The notes beneath the pieces are model-generated. The model was not told where the DNA came from. It did no database searches and saw only the letters and a list, made by a program, of their open reading frames with translations. A program made the translations under genes and the position numbers. Shown piece after piece: positions 17,951 to 29,287 of a DNA stretch of 64,000 nucleotides. The stretch is from Thermocoleostomius sinensis A174. GTDB taxonomy: Bacteria > Cyanobacteriota > Cyanobacteriia > Elainellales > Elainellaceae. The DNA lies in NCBI RefSeq assembly GCF_026802175.1, contig NZ_CP113797.1, positions 1,031,026 to 1,095,025 of the forward strand, read 5' to 3'. How positions within the stretch are numbered: the stretch's first letter is position 1; each line of letters begins with the position of its first letter.

Positions 17951-18422
17951 CGGTGCTTAGGGTACTAACCCCCGTTTAATTTTGGTTGGAGCGTTTCCTA
18001 GTAGTCTTCTAGCTGATTTTTGGTGCACTGGATCAATTGACTGGTTTGCATTTCAACGACCTTTCAATGACCTCTTATTTACTTGTCAATCCTTGAGCAA
18101 CGATCGACTCGTTTGGAGTATCAAGAATTGAGCGATTTTCAGTAACGCTTTACCTGTGATCAAACTAACTTGATTGGCGGTGATTGATCAACCTTTCATG
18201 ACAAACAGTCAACGATGACGCGGTAACCTAAACAGTGATCACATATCTTAGTTGCAAACAACTGCCTCTAAATGATTCTATTGATGGTGACAAAAAAGAT
18301 GAAAAAAGTATAATTGTCGAGGTAGTATAAGCTTAAAGCTGAAATCAAGCAAAAGATAGACATCTTCGTAGCAATTATCAGCCGCTCAATACTCACAGAT
18401 TTTCAGTGATTTACTTGATTCG
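17951..18422. other. Divergent regulatory region of the Rrf2 and cyAbrB genes
   Basis: About 470 bp, A/T-rich, between two divergent regulator genes. It contains no open frame worth calling. A plausible cyAbrB promoter lies at 18287-18314. Several TGATCAA/TTGATCA-like words occur around 18155-18195 and might be binding sites. Confidence 0.5.
18287..18314 (+). promoter_or_regulatory. Probable sigma-70 type promoter of the cyAbrB gene
   Basis: GTGACA (five of six to the -35 consensus) and a perfect TATAAT are separated by 16 bp. The start of transcription would be near 18321, leaving a leader of about 100 nt before the ATG at 18423. Confidence 0.55.
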
Positions 18423-18815
18423 ATGATGACTAAGAAGAAGAAGAATGAACCCCTCACCGGTGATGCGCTTCTAGCTAAAGTGAAGGAGTTAGAGCATCTA
18501 AGCAAAGAAGAAAAAGCCAAAGAATGTGGTTACTATACCATCACAAAGGGAGGTGTAGAGCGTGTTAACATGATGAAGTTTTACAATGCCCTTCTCGAAG
18601 CGAAGGAAATTGAACTAGATGGTAAACAGTCAGGCAATGGTCGCGGCGGTAGAAGTGCCAGTTATCGGATCACCGTTCAAGCGAACGGCAACTTGTTAAT
18701 TGGCGCTGCCTACACTAAGCAAATGGACTTGAAACCAGGAGATGAGTTTGAAATTTCCCTAGGGCGTAAGCACATTCGCCTCAGGCAACTGGATTCCGAA
18801 GAAGATACCGATTAG
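18423..18815 (+). CDS. cyAbrB-family transcriptional regulator
   Basis: A 130-residue protein of the cyanobacterial AbrB family. A basic start (MTKKKKNEPLTGDALLAKVKELEHLSKEEKAKECGYYT) is followed by MMKFYNALLEAKEIELD, and the C-terminal DNA-binding swapped-hairpin segment ends in GDEFEISLGRKHIRLRQL. In model cyanobacteria the two cyAbrB paralogues are global regulators of carbon and nitrogen balance. Assignment to cyAbrB1 or cyAbrB2 would need an alignment. There are two adjacent ATG codons; the second gives the family-standard MTKKK. The mgtE gene follows after about 100 bp. Confidence 0.9.
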   Translation: MMTKKKKNEPLTGDALLAKVKELEHLSKEEKAKECGYYTITKGGVERVNMMKFYNALLEAKEIELDGKQSGNGRGGRSASYRITVQANGNLLIGAAYTKQMDLKPGDEFEISLGRKHIRLRQLDSEEDTD

Positions 18816-18852
18816 AAAACAACTCCGATCGAGAGGATACGTCGTTACCGAA

Positions 18853-18912
18853 CCCAGTTAATATTTTCTAAACAGCTTTTGCTTTTTTCTAACGCTCCGT
18901 CCTTAACTGGGT
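18853..18912 (+). promoter_or_regulatory. Long inverted repeat in the mgtE leader
   Basis: ACCCAGTTAA at 18853-18862 and TTAACTGGGT at 18903-18912 are perfect ten-base arms around a 40-base loop containing a T-rich tract. The right arm ends eight bases before the TTG start of mgtE, so pairing would bury the ribosome site. It is not a recognised M-box magnesium riboswitch. Confidence 0.45.
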
Positions 18913-18919
18913 CAAGACA

Positions 18920-20326
18920 TTGACACTGAACGAAGATCAAGACCTAACCATCACAACAACGGCAATCTCCCGTCGAGAATTGCGCGAGTTAGTGCGCTCG
19001 CAGCTAGAAATGCTCTTGGAACAAAACAACTTTCCAGGGGCGAAAGCGTTGTTGATCCCAGTGCAACCCGCCGATGTGGCCGAAGCGATCGAAGGGTTGC
19101 CAGAACCCATGCAGGTAATTGCCTTTCGTTTGTTATCTAAAGGGGAGGCGATCGAAGTCTATGAACATCTTGATTCAACGGTTCAACAAAGCTTAATTGA
19201 GGAATTCAAGCGTCAGGATGTATTGGACATTGTCGATAAGATGTCACCTGACGATCGAGCACGGTTGTTTGACGAACTGCCTGCCAAAGTCGTCAGCCAG
19301 TTATTGGCTCAGTTAAGCCCCGAAGAGCGAACTGCAACCGCATTGCTGCTGGGGTACGAAGCTGGAACCGCCGGGCGAATCATGACGCCCGAATATATTT
19401 CACTGAAAGAAAACTGGACAATTGCTCAGGCACTAGAGCGAATCCGGAGACTGGCAAATGCCAGTGAAACCATCTATTACCTGTATGTCACTGATAGTGC
19501 TCGGCGGCTGACTGGGATTTTGTCGTTGCGAGCGCTGGTGACAGCCCAACCTGATCAAACGATCGGTGACATCATGGTCAGAGAGGTGGTGTCTGTTCAA
19601 ACTGATACCGATCAAGAAGAAGTCGCTCGGCTCATTCAACGCTATGATTTTTTGGCAGTTCCAGTAGTAGATACCGAGCAGCGATTTGTTGGCATCATTA
19701 CAGTCGATGATGTCATTGATGTACTAGAAGAAGAAACAACAGAGGATATTTACACCCTGGGAGGAGTACAGTCCGGAGCCGATAGCTACTTCCAAACAAG
19801 TTTGTTGACGGTCGCTCGGCGGCGTGTAGTTTGGCTATTTGTACTTCTGATTACAAATACAGTCACTTCAGCCGTGATTCGCAGTCAAGAGGACGTTTTG
19901 CAACAAGTAGTAGCATTGGCGGCGTTTATTCCTCTATTGATTGGCACAGGTGGCAATGTGGGGGCCCAATCCTCAACGGTGGTAATTCGCGGGCTAAACA
20001 CTGATGAAATTGGCAGGAAAACAACCCTAACGATCGTAGGGCGTGAGACGATCGCGGGCCTACTCCTAGGACTGATGTTGGGAATTGTGGTATTTGTGTG
20101 GGCCTATGTGCTACAAGGCAATTTGGTGGTGGCGATCGCGGTTGGCATCAGCTTAATTGCCATTGCGGTGCTGGCCTCGGTGGCAGGATCGGCCTTGCCG
20201 TTTCTGTTTCAATTTTTGGGTCTTGATCCGGCTCTGATGTCGGCTCCGTTCATTACCACAGCGGTGGATGTGTTAGGAGTGTTGATCTATCTCAACACGG
20301 CTCGGCTCATTTTAGATATTCAGTAA
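18920..20326 (+). CDS. mgtE: Magnesium transporter MgtE
   Basis: A 468-residue MgtE channel. The N domain (about 35-135) has repeated helical MgtE_N elements. Two CBS domains (about 140-260) are the cytoplasmic Mg sensor (GRIMTPEYISL, RRLTGILSLRAL, FVGIITVDDVIDV). Five membrane helices follow with the pore motif FIPLLIGTGGNVGAQSSTVVIRGL. The C-terminus is AVDVLGVLIYLNTARLIL. It should conduct Mg2+ across the plasma membrane and close at high internal Mg. The start is TTG at 18920; an inverted repeat lies just upstream. Confidence 0.95.
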   Translation: MTLNEDQDLTITTTAISRRELRELVRSQLEMLLEQNNFPGAKALLIPVQPADVAEAIEGLPEPMQVIAFRLLSKGEAIEVYEHLDSTVQQSLIEEFKRQDVLDIVDKMSPDDRARLFDELPAKVVSQLLAQLSPEERTATALLLGYEAGTAGRIMTPEYISLKENWTIAQALERIRRLANASETIYYLYVTDSARRLTGILSLRALVTAQPDQTIGDIMVREVVSVQTDTDQEEVARLIQRYDFLAVPVVDTEQRFVGIITVDDVIDVLEEETTEDIYTLGGVQSGADSYFQTSLLTVARRRVVWLFVLLITNTVTSAVIRSQEDVLQQVVALAAFIPLLIGTGGNVGAQSSTVVIRGLNTDEIGRKTTLTIVGRETIAGLLLGLMLGIVVFVWAYVLQGNLVVAIAVGISLIAIAVLASVAGSALPFLFQFLGLDPALMSAPFITTAVDVLGVLIYLNTARLILDIQ

Positions 20327-20555
20327 TTAGATATTCAGTAACCACCATCAGTAACCACAACAGACACAATTGCGATCGGGGACTCTTTAAACCTCCTCAT
20401 CAGTCACCATCCGCGCTCATCTTTCCCTGTCTCTACTTCTTAAAGTAGAAATCAAGGACGATCGATCGAGATTTGAATCTCTCCATTGATTGATGCTTTT
20501 TGCAGGGTAAATCTGGTCCACTAAGGAGTGGAGCGATTGGAGAAGATTAAACATC

Positions 20556-21095
20556 ATGCGAACCATTAACATTGGTCTTTCCGAAGAACAACGCCAAGGC
20601 GTTATTGAATTGCTGAATCGCGACTTGGCAGACGCTTATTTGTTATTGATTAAAACGAAGAAGTATCACTGGGACGTTGTTGGTCCTCAGTTTCGCAGCC
20701 TCCACGAGTTGTGGGAGGAACAGTACCAAGCACTCACCGAAAACATCGATAGCATCGCAGAGCGTGTTCGAGCGTTAGGTGGCTACCCGGTAGGAACGGC
20801 AGAAGGATTCCTAGAACTAGCCAGCATCAAGGAGCATGGTGGGGATATTCCTATGGCGACCGAGATGGTCTCCCGCTTGGCAGACGATCATGAACAGGTG
20901 ATCCGCAACTTGCGTGAGCATGTTGATCAGTGCAGCGATGATTTCCATGACGAAGGTACGGCTGATTTCCTCACAGGTTTGATGGAACAGCATGAAGAGA
21001 TGGCTTGGATGCTTCGTTCTTTCATTGAAGGTGAGGATCTGAAAGCAGATGGGAAACTATCTACTGGCAAGTCCAAAGTACCAGTGAAGGCGTAG
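20556..21095 (+). CDS. Dps-family ferritin-like protein
   Basis: A 179-residue DNA-protection/mini-ferritin. The inter-subunit ferroxidase ligands are all at family spacing: H38 (KKYHWDV), H50 (RSLHELWEE), D65 and E69 (NIDSIAERVRALGG). It would form a dodecamer that oxidises and stores iron with peroxide. The C-terminal tail (GKLSTGKSKVPVKA) is lysine-rich and could contact DNA. It is monocistronic, with a hairpin after it shared with the convergent gpmA. Confidence 0.93.
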   Translation: MRTINIGLSEEQRQGVIELLNRDLADAYLLLIKTKKYHWDVVGPQFRSLHELWEEQYQALTENIDSIAERVRALGGYPVGTAEGFLELASIKEHGGDIPMATEMVSRLADDHEQVIRNLREHVDQCSDDFHDEGTADFLTGLMEQHEEMAWMLRSFIEGEDLKADGKLSTGKSKVPVKA

Positions 21096-21165
21096 TTCTA
21101 GACTCATTAGTAGTCTGACTGCGTGAGGATTACTTACCTTTTAGAAGACCAACCCGAATAAGAAT

Positions 21166-21203
21166 AGGCAGCGGGAAGAGTAGCATTCTGTTTCCTGCTG
21201 CCT
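21166..21203. terminator. Bidirectional hairpin between dps and gpmA
   Basis: AGGCAGCGGGAA pairs with TTCCTGCTGCCT (one G-T pair) around a 14-base loop between two convergent genes. The flanking T-runs are weak in both directions, so termination is probable but not certain. Confidence 0.6.
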
Positions 21204-21311
21204 GTTGTTAGTTGAATTTGGATTTGTTGATTGGATTTATGGTGCTAAATCGATTTCATCAGTACGGGTTTGTGTAGTTTGGCGATCGACTTCAACCAGC
21301 GCTGGTCGAAA

Positions 21312-22016
21312 TCAGCTATCCAAAATCTGCTTCGTAACAACCTGACCCTCGGCGTCGATATCATACACGATCGGCACACCAGTTGCCAGTTCCAGCTTCA
21401 CGACTTCATCCGGACTGAGTTCATCTAAGTACATGATGATTGAACGCAACGAATTACCATGGGCGGCAATCAATACATCATCTCCTTGCTTAAGGTGAGC
21501 CAAAATTCGATCGCGAAAAAAGGGAACCGATCGATGCATCGTATCTTCTAAACTCTCTCCACCGGGAGGTTTTTCTGAAAAAGATCGTCGCCAAATGTGC
21601 ACTTGTTCCTTGCCATACTTTTCGGCAGTTTCGGCTTTATTTAAACCTTGAAGTTCCCCATAGTAGCGTTCATCGAGAGCCGGAGTTGGAAAGATAGGAA
21701 TTTCCTTATCTGGATCGCTGTAATACTTGTTCCAACCGTGCCAATTGGGATCATCGGTGGCGTGTTGGACAATGGGGATTTTGCCTTGGCGAATTTCATC
21801 GCATTCGGTCATAACCACAATCGCGGTTTCCATCGCGCGAATCAGCATACTGGTAAAGCAAACATCCACAGTCAATCCGGCATCTCGAATTTTGCAGGAG
21901 GCGATCGTCGCTTCAGCCCGGCCGCGTTCACTCAACGGTACATCCACCCATCCAGTAAAGCGATTGGCTGCGTTCCACAGACTTTGTCCATGGCGCAGCA
22001 TAATAAGTTTAGACAT
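21312..22016 (-). CDS. gpmA: 2,3-bisphosphoglycerate-dependent phosphoglycerate mutase
   Basis: Start set at ATG 22016 (234 residues), because MSKLIMLRHGQSLWNAANRFTGWVDVPLSERG is the canonical N-terminus. An upstream start at 22109 would add 31 unrelated residues. The catalytic His9 is in RHG, and the second His is in LIAAHGNSLRS. The enzyme interconverts 3- and 2-phosphoglycerate. Cyanobacteria commonly rely on the cofactor-independent enzyme, so this dependent type may be the second isozyme. It lies 120 bp downstream of eno on the same strand, pairing consecutive glycolytic steps. Confidence 0.93.
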   Translation of the reverse strand: MSKLIMLRHGQSLWNAANRFTGWVDVPLSERGRAEATIASCKIRDAGLTVDVCFTSMLIRAMETAIVVMTECDEIRQGKIPIVQHATDDPNWHGWNKYYSDPDKEIPIFPTPALDERYYGELQGLNKAETAEKYGKEQVHIWRRSFSEKPPGGESLEDTMHRSVPFFRDRILAHLKQGDDVLIAAHGNSLRSIIMYLDELSPDEVVKLELATGVPIVYDIDAEGQVVTKQILDS

Positions 22017-22136
22017 GGTAGCTTCCTTGTTTTGAATTAGGAATATCGTTAATTTGGACGATCGCCAAATCCTTGAAGACGTTTGTAGGCAGTATGCGAT
22101 CCTTAGCAACTAGGAAACCTGGTTTCAAAGCGCCTG

Positions 22137-23465
<1,329 letters not shown>

Positions 23466-23581
23466 TTAGCTGGTGAAATTGGGTGAGAGCGTAACCGATG
23501 GACTGAGTACACTCGCTTCATACACTCGCTTCAGGAAACCCACAGCCCAGCCATGGCAAAATCGCCACATTCATGCAAACC

Positions 23582-24619
23582 CTAGCGGTCTATGGCGCAT
23601 GCAGGTGTTTTAGTCACTACTTTTTCTTCGGCTTTAATCTGATTGCAACAAACCCGCCCTTGTTCAATGTCAGTGATGTTAGCAAGGGTCGTTTCCGCGA
23701 TCGCCTTCAGGGCATTGCGCGTAAAGAAACCTTGGTGTGCTGTGATCACCACATTAGGAAACGACTGCAACAGTTGAAACACGTCGTCTTGAATAATGGT
23801 GCTGGATAGATCTTCAAAAAACAGATCGGCTTCTTCCTCGTACACATCCGTGCCAAAGTAGCCAATCTGTCCCGACTTGATGCCCTCAATTACTGCACGA
23901 GTATCGACTAGTCCTCCCCGGCTAGTGTTAATTAGCATGACGCCCGGCTTCATCTGCTGAATTGAATCGGCGTTGATGAGGTGATAGGTGTCTGGTAACA
24001 ATGGGCAGTGTAAGGAAACAACGTCCGAATTGGACAACAATTCCGGTAACGTTACATAGGTCAAACCCAGTTCAATGCAGGCTGGGCTTTCGTACACGTC
24101 ATAGCCCAGTAAGTGGCAGCCAAATCCTTTCATAATTTGGGCAAAACACTGTCCGATTTTGCCTGTTCCCACTACTCCGATCGTCGAACCATGCAAATCA
24201 AAGCCCAGCAATCCATCTAGCGCAAAATTATCATCTCGAACTCGGTTATAGGCTTTGTACAGCTTGCGGTTTAACATTAGCACCAGCCCTGCCGCAAATT
24301 CCGCAACAGCATAGGGAGAATAGGCAGGTACCCGCACAACAGTTATGCCTAGCTCCTCGGCTGCCACCAAATCAACGTTGTTAAATCCAGCCGAGCGCAG
24401 CGCAACCAAATGTGTGCCATTAGCGGCTAAGGTGCGTAGAACATCTGCATCAACTTTGTCGTTGATAAACACACAAACAGCCGGATGGCCAACCGCCGAC
24501 GGGGCTGTTTCAGGCGTGAGGTGGCATTCAAAAAAAGTAAATTCGTGACCGTGGCTGGCGTTTGCGGCCTCAAAAAACTGGCGATCGTAGGGTTTTGTGT
24601 TGAAAAATGCAATTTTCAT
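23582..24619 (-). CDS. D-2-hydroxyacid dehydrogenase (D-lactate dehydrogenase type)
   Basis: Start ATG 24619 gives [20 protein letters not shown], the D-LDH N-terminus, and 345 residues. An upstream ATG at 24694 would translate a low-complexity repeat and is rejected. The NAD site is [18 protein letters not shown]. Catalytic residues are Arg in [10 protein letters not shown], Glu in [13 protein letters not shown] and His in [10 protein letters not shown]. It reduces pyruvate to D-lactate, a fermentative NADH sink. It sits between phosphoketolase and enolase on the same strand. Confidence 0.9.
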   Translation of the reverse strand: MKIAFFNTKPYDRQFFEAANASHGHEFTFFECHLTPETAPSAVGHPAVCVFINDKVDADVLRTLAANGTHLVALRSAGFNNVDLVAAEELGITVVRVPAYSPYAVAEFAAGLVLMLNRKLYKAYNRVRDDNFALDGLLGFDLHGSTIGVVGTGKIGQCFAQIMKGFGCHLLGYDVYESPACIELGLTYVTLPELLSNSDVVSLHCPLLPDTYHLINADSIQQMKPGVMLINTSRGGLVDTRAVIEGIKSGQIGYFGTDVYEEEADLFFEDLSSTIIQDDVFQLLQSFPNVVITAHQGFFTRNALKAIAETTLANITDIEQGRVCCNQIKAEEKVVTKTPACAIDR

Positions 24620-24652
24620 TGGTTTTGAGTTGTGGGGAATTGGACACAAAAA

Positions 24653-24748
24653 CGGGTAATGGGGGATGGGTAATGGGTAATTCATCCGAATCACTCCGAG
24701 CGAATCCCCAGTCCCCGATCCCTAATTCCCAACCCCCACTTACCCGCA
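24653..24748. repeat. GGGTAAT-type short repeat cluster
   Basis: GGGTAAT occurs three times within a short span (near 24653-24682), separated by GGGGGA/GGG. A complementary C-rich half with CCCCAGTCCCC, CCTAATTCCC and ACCCCCAC blocks follows. The segment lies in the gap between the D-lactate dehydrogenase start and the phosphoketolase end. It resembles the degenerate short tandem repeats scattered in cyanobacterial intergenic DNA. A folded transcript may separate the two genes. Confidence 0.5.
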
Positions 24749-24753
24749 CTAGC

Positions 24754-27222
24754 TTAGTAGGGCCACTGCCAATGGGTAATTTCATCGCGATCGTTGCCAT
24801 GCTCGTAAGCATAGCTACAGCTATCGATAATGGCGTTTTTCATCCGTTCGCGTACATGGGCCCCTCTCGACCCCAATGACGGCACCCGATCGATCACATC
24901 AATGACTAGGTTGAAGCGATCGATTTGGTTGTTGATGGCCAACTCTAAGGGCGTGTTGATGTTGCCTTTTTCCTTGTAACCCCGCACATGAATGCGCTCT
25001 TGGTTGCTGCGCCGATAGCACAGCTTGTGAATCAACCAGGGATAGCCATGGAAGTTGAACATCACGGGCTTATCAGGAGTAAACAGTGTGTCAAACTCGC
25101 GGTTCGACAAGCCGTGGGGATGCTCGGTCTCTGGCTGGAGGGTCATCAAATCGACCACATTAATGAACCGTACCTTTAACTCCGGAAACTCTTCGCGCAG
25201 AATGGCTGTAGCCGCCAGGGCTTCCTTGGTAGGAATATCACCACAGCTTGCCATAATCACATCAGGTTCGTCGGGTTCAACCCCACAATCGTCATTACTG
25301 GCCCAATCCCAAATGCCGATGCCCTTGGTGCAGTGTTTGATCGCTTCTTCCATGTTCAAATACTGCAAATGCTTCTGCTTGTCAGACACGATGATGTTGG
25401 TATAGTCTGTGCTGCGCAGGCAGTGACTGGCCACCGACAGCAAGCAGTTAGCATCGGGTGGGAAATAGATGCGCACCACTTCAGCACTTTTGTTGGTAAC
25501 CAGATCAACAAATCCGGGATCTTGGTGAGAAAAGCCATTGTGATCTTGCCGCCAGACCGTCGAAGAGAGCAACACATTCCAAGACGAAACAGGCGCACGC
25601 CAAGGAATCTCGCGCTTGCTGATGTCCAGCCACTTAGCATGTTGGTTAAACATCGAGTCAATAACATGAGCAAAGGCTTCGTAGGTGTGGAAAAATCCAT
25701 GCCGTCCCGATAGCAAGTATCCTTCCATGCAGCCGAGCAGCGTGTGCTCGCTCAACATTTCCATAACGCGCCCATCCGTGGAAAGTTCGCTACCGTCCAA
25801 GTCTTCGGGGAACATTTCTGCCATCCAGGTTTTCTTGCTGACCTCATAGACAGCTTGCAGGCGGTTAGAAGCAGTTTCGTCTGGGCCAAACATGCGGAAG
25901 TTGGTCATGTTGTACTTCATTACGTCCCGCAGCAGCGCCCCCAAAGGACGAGTGTTCTCGGACTCAACTTTGCCGGGTTGCGGTACATCCACCGCGTAGT
26001 TGCGGAAGTCGGGCATTCTGAGTTCCCGCCGCAACAAGCCTCCGTTGGTGATCGGGTTGGCTCCCATCCGGCGATTTCCTGTGGGTGCAAGGTCTTTGAG
26101 TTCAGGAACCAATGTGCCGTTTTCGTCGAACAATTCTTCAGGCTTATAACTGCGCAGCCAGCTTTCCAGCATCTGTAGATGCTCTGGATTATTGTGCATT
26201 CCCGCTAAGGGAACCTGGTGCGATCGCCAAAAATTCTCTGTTTTGTGACCATCTACGGCTGCTGGACCTGTCCAACCTTTGGGCGATCGCAGCACAATCA
26301 TGGGCCACATCGGGCGCTTGGCAACGCCAGTGCTGCGGGCTTCTTGCTGAATTTCTCTAATTTCGGTAATGACCGTATCCAGGGTAGCAGCCATAGCTTG
26401 GTGCATGTATTCTGGATCAGCCCCTTCGACAAAGTAGGGCTTATAGCCATAACCTTTGAACAACGACTCTAGTTCCTCATGGCTGATGCGCGCCAGAATG
26501 GTGGGGTTGGCAATTTTATAGCCATTGAGGTGCAGAATTGGCAACACAGCACCATCGCGAATCGGGTTGAGAAACTTATTGGCGTGCCAAGCGGTGGCTA
26601 AGGGGCCAGTTTCTGCCTCGCCATCACCAATGACACAGGCGACGATCGTCTCTGGATTGTCAAACGCGATGCCAAACGAGTGAGAGAGGCTATAGCCCAA
26701 CTCGCCACCTTCATGAATTGATCCGGGGGTTTCGGGTGTGCAGTGGCTACCAATGCCACCGGGGAAGGAAAACTGCTTGAAGAATTTTTTCAGCCCTTCG
26801 GTGTCTTCGCTTTTATCAGGATAAACCTCTGAATAGGTGCCTTCTAGATAAACTGGACCTAGGATGCCAGGCGCACCATGACCGGGGCCAGCCACATAGA
26901 CCATACTTTGGTCGTATTTTTTGATGATGCGATTGAGGTGAACATAGATAAAGCTGAGGCCCGGGCTAGATCCCCAATGCCCCAAAAGCCGCTTTTTAAC
27001 ATGCTCAGGCTTCAAAGGCTCTTTTAAAAGCGGATTATCTTTCAAATAAATCATGCCAACGGCTAAATAGTTGCAGGCTCGCCAAAAGGCGTGCATTTTC
27101 TGCAATTCTTCGTTTGATAAAGCTTTGGTTTCAGGGGGAATTGCAACAACCATGATGTCAGTATTACCTTTGTCAATAGTTTCGTTCGCGGCTGATGTGG
27201 ACGAATCTAAAATACTTTCCAA
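24754..27222 (-). CDS. Xylulose-5-phosphate/fructose-6-phosphate phosphoketolase
   Basis: An 822-residue TPP enzyme that cleaves xylulose-5-P or fructose-6-P with phosphate to acetyl phosphate plus glyceraldehyde-3-P or erythrose-4-P. Landmarks are GPGHGAPG, the [13 protein letters not shown] segment, the TPP motif [16 protein letters not shown] followed by N ([11 protein letters not shown]), and the C-terminal [11 protein letters not shown] domain. The first about 24 residues before [12 protein letters not shown] are non-conserved, and an internal start at that Met is possible. It heads a minus-strand run of carbon genes. Confidence 0.95.
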   Translation of the reverse strand: MESILDSSTSAANETIDKGNTDIMVVAIPPETKALSNEELQKMHAFWRACNYLAVGMIYLKDNPLLKEPLKPEHVKKRLLGHWGSSPGLSFIYVHLNRIIKKYDQSMVYVAGPGHGAPGILGPVYLEGTYSEVYPDKSEDTEGLKKFFKQFSFPGGIGSHCTPETPGSIHEGGELGYSLSHSFGIAFDNPETIVACVIGDGEAETGPLATAWHANKFLNPIRDGAVLPILHLNGYKIANPTILARISHEELESLFKGYGYKPYFVEGADPEYMHQAMAATLDTVITEIREIQQEARSTGVAKRPMWPMIVLRSPKGWTGPAAVDGHKTENFWRSHQVPLAGMHNNPEHLQMLESWLRSYKPEELFDENGTLVPELKDLAPTGNRRMGANPITNGGLLRRELRMPDFRNYAVDVPQPGKVESENTRPLGALLRDVMKYNMTNFRMFGPDETASNRLQAVYEVSKKTWMAEMFPEDLDGSELSTDGRVMEMLSEHTLLGCMEGYLLSGRHGFFHTYEAFAHVIDSMFNQHAKWLDISKREIPWRAPVSSWNVLLSSTVWRQDHNGFSHQDPGFVDLVTNKSAEVVRIYFPPDANCLLSVASHCLRSTDYTNIIVSDKQKHLQYLNMEEAIKHCTKGIGIWDWASNDDCGVEPDEPDVIMASCGDIPTKEALAATAILREEFPELKVRFINVVDLMTLQPETEHPHGLSNREFDTLFTPDKPVMFNFHGYPWLIHKLCYRRSNQERIHVRGYKEKGNINTPLELAINNQIDRFNLVIDVIDRVPSLGSRGAHVRERMKNAIIDSCSYAYEHGNDRDEITHWQWPY

Positions 27223-27452
27223 GGAGTTAGCAAGTACATGGGAAACCTTCTTAAGGATTTCGCAAGAATTCGACGTTGAAGGCGCTTTTTCCTGACCAAA
27301 TTTTTTGAGCAGAGAACGTAAACATTAATAATCATTTAAGAGGATTCGCTCTGCTAACCAATTGTGACGGTTTAGGAAAATTGCTTCAACTTAGAGCAAT
27401 CGATCGAGCAACTCAAGCGCATTAAAACTAGACCTATATAAATTTTACAAGC

Positions 27453-27692
27453 ATGAATCAAAGGGTATACTGCACTTGTTTCACTGATCGAACCTTACGA
27501 CGAATCCAAACCTATGATCGTCTTACCCAAATCAGAAGGATGCGGACTGCAAGCGAACAGTGCCAGCGTCAACTAAAATTTCTATCGTTAGGAGGGGCGA
27601 AATTAGTATCAAACAATACTGAGAAAAATAGAATTAAACTGCTAGTAGTAGCAAGGAATCAATCACTAGCATTGATACAATCAAATATTTAG
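27453..27692 (+). CDS. Small hypothetical protein, weakly CpcD-like
   Basis: A 79-residue frame with ATG at 27453 and an AT-rich TATATAA stretch upstream. The middle (RTLRRIQTYDRLTQIRRM, then LKFLSLGGAKLVSN) recalls the compact CpcD-type linker motif, in which an R/T-rich strand, a YDRL or FSRL element and an LGGKIVSI strand follow each other. The resemblance is by eye and partial. No ribosome site is evident. It may instead be a spurious frame. Confidence 0.4.
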   Translation: MNQRVYCTCFTDRTLRRIQTYDRLTQIRRMRTASEQCQRQLKFLSLGGAKLVSNNTEKNRIKLLVVARNQSLALIQSNI

Positions 27693-27963
27693 AAATCAAA
27701 TACCTAGAAAAACCTATCGAACCGTAACCAAGTGGAAATCAATCAATTGAACAATAAACTGGATGAGGTATGAAATTAACTACCGAGGAATATAACAGTT
27801 GACTATAGCCTAGCACGATCGTTTTGAACTGGTTGTTGTCTGGCTAACAGCTTAATAACCAGATGTTGTTCTCATTAGAAACACCGTATATCCAAACTGC
27901 GCTACAACAACGATAACAATCTAGAGCCAAACCCTCAAATCCTATCGTTTTGTTTTACTTGTT

Positions 27964-29250
27964 TTAAAAGACCGTGCCATCGCTGATGATTTGAATGGGA
28001 GGTCTGCCATCGGCTCGGCGATCGGCGGCAATGGCTCGGCCTGCTGCCCAAGTTCCGCCTTCTAACACCTTAGCAAGGGGTAGCGTTTCTGGCGTCATGC
28101 TCAATTTCTGGCGTATCGTCTGGGCTAGGCGATCGATCAATATCACGGTCAAGGCTCGCCACTCTACAATCACCTCCGAGTCAACCGCATGGGGCTGAGT
28201 AACAATCGCCTCTGACTTTGGCTGTAAGAGACCCAGATCCACGCACAGACCGCCATTGCGATATTCTGGTAAGCCTGTGAGTTCGTCTAGTCCTACGATG
28301 GTTAAACCCAAGGCTTGCAGCGGTTCTAGCAATGAATAGGTAAGCCACTGCGATAGTTTATGAAACGGCACAAGCTGAGCGCCCATTGTACCTTTGGGCA
28401 GGGCAGAGTGACGCCAAACATCTCCTAAATTGACAGAAGCCAGTCTCGATCGACCAGGCCAGATCTCGCTGAACCCAGCTAGTACTACTTCAAACACAGT
28501 GTGTGCGCTCAAAATTCCGTCTCCGGATTGCTGCATCAAATAATCTACTAGATATCCCGGGCGCGGATTGTCGGCTCCAAACAACAGCGGTGATTGCTGT
28601 AACACTTGTCCCAACTGTTGCATTAACTGCACTCGGCCAGAAACCCCAACCAGCGGGTTATGTTCAGAAACCTGGAACCCTTGTTTCAGGGTTGATTCAG
28701 TGAAATTTTGCAGCCCGTGCGCGTTCGCTTGAAGGGGGCAGTTCGGATCGCTAGAAAATCCTCCCTGCAAAAATAGATGAAAACTGGCGATCGCTAGTCC
28801 CTCCGATCGTCGAAATACTTGGTTGGTATTTGGTTCCACGTACTGCCATGAGAGGCCGGCTCCAGCGTCAAGCAACACACTAACGATGACTAAATCAAAC
28901 TGAGTGCGCGCTTGCTCCAGGGGGGACAGTCCTGCCAACACGGTGTTGAGGTAGGCGATGCGATCGGAGTTGCCCGCTTCAAAATGCCGCCAGCGGCTGT
29001 GAAAGGGAATTTGCCAATCGGGATAGCGCTGTTGCATGACCTTAAGCACATAGGTTGCCGCTCGATCAAGTTGATTCAAATTGCAGCGAAACGACTGGAG
29101 TTTGTCCTGACAAGCCAGATCAAACAGAAATCCGCAGCGATCGCGAATCGCTTGGGTTGAGCGGAGATAGGCAAGAGCTTGCTGCTCTGCTACAGAACTC
29201 TGAACTATTGGATCTGGCTGATTCGCTTGATTCGCTTGAATCGATGACAC
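27964..29250 (-). CDS. Urc4/Urg3-family (DUF1688) protein
   Basis: A 428-residue protein of the DUF1688/Urc4 family, known in yeast and some bacteria as a member of the URC uracil catabolism pathway. Matching landmarks are AYLRSTQAIRDRCGFLFDLACQ, IPFHSRWRHFEAG, FDLVIVSVLLDAGAGLSWQY, YVEPNT followed by RSEGLAIASFHLF, and VPFHKLSQWLTYSLLEPL. The biochemical step is not firmly known. Two other URC-type genes (upp and an Urc1-like gene) lie within 3.5 kb, which supports the pathway assignment. A sulfotransferase gene is 37 bp upstream on the same strand. Confidence 0.85.
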   Translation of the reverse strand: MSSIQANQANQPDPIVQSSVAEQQALAYLRSTQAIRDRCGFLFDLACQDKLQSFRCNLNQLDRAATYVLKVMQQRYPDWQIPFHSRWRHFEAGNSDRIAYLNTVLAGLSPLEQARTQFDLVIVSVLLDAGAGLSWQYVEPNTNQVFRRSEGLAIASFHLFLQGGFSSDPNCPLQANAHGLQNFTESTLKQGFQVSEHNPLVGVSGRVQLMQQLGQVLQQSPLLFGADNPRPGYLVDYLMQQSGDGILSAHTVFEVVLAGFSEIWPGRSRLASVNLGDVWRHSALPKGTMGAQLVPFHKLSQWLTYSLLEPLQALGLTIVGLDELTGLPEYRNGGLCVDLGLLQPKSEAIVTQPHAVDSEVIVEWRALTVILIDRLAQTIRQKLSMTPETLPLAKVLEGGTWAAGRAIAADRRADGRPPIQIISDGTVF

Positions 29251-29287
29251 ACCCCTGACCTCATACAGTACTAACCAATGCTGATCA

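Noticed and set aside
18816-18919. Known Mg riboswitch (M-box) before mgtE
   Set aside because: The leader is too short and lacks the M-box core; only a simple inverted repeat is visible.
24620-24694. Upstream start of the D-2-hydroxyacid dehydrogenase
   Set aside because: The extra 25 residues come from the repeat block and are not part of the family N-terminus.
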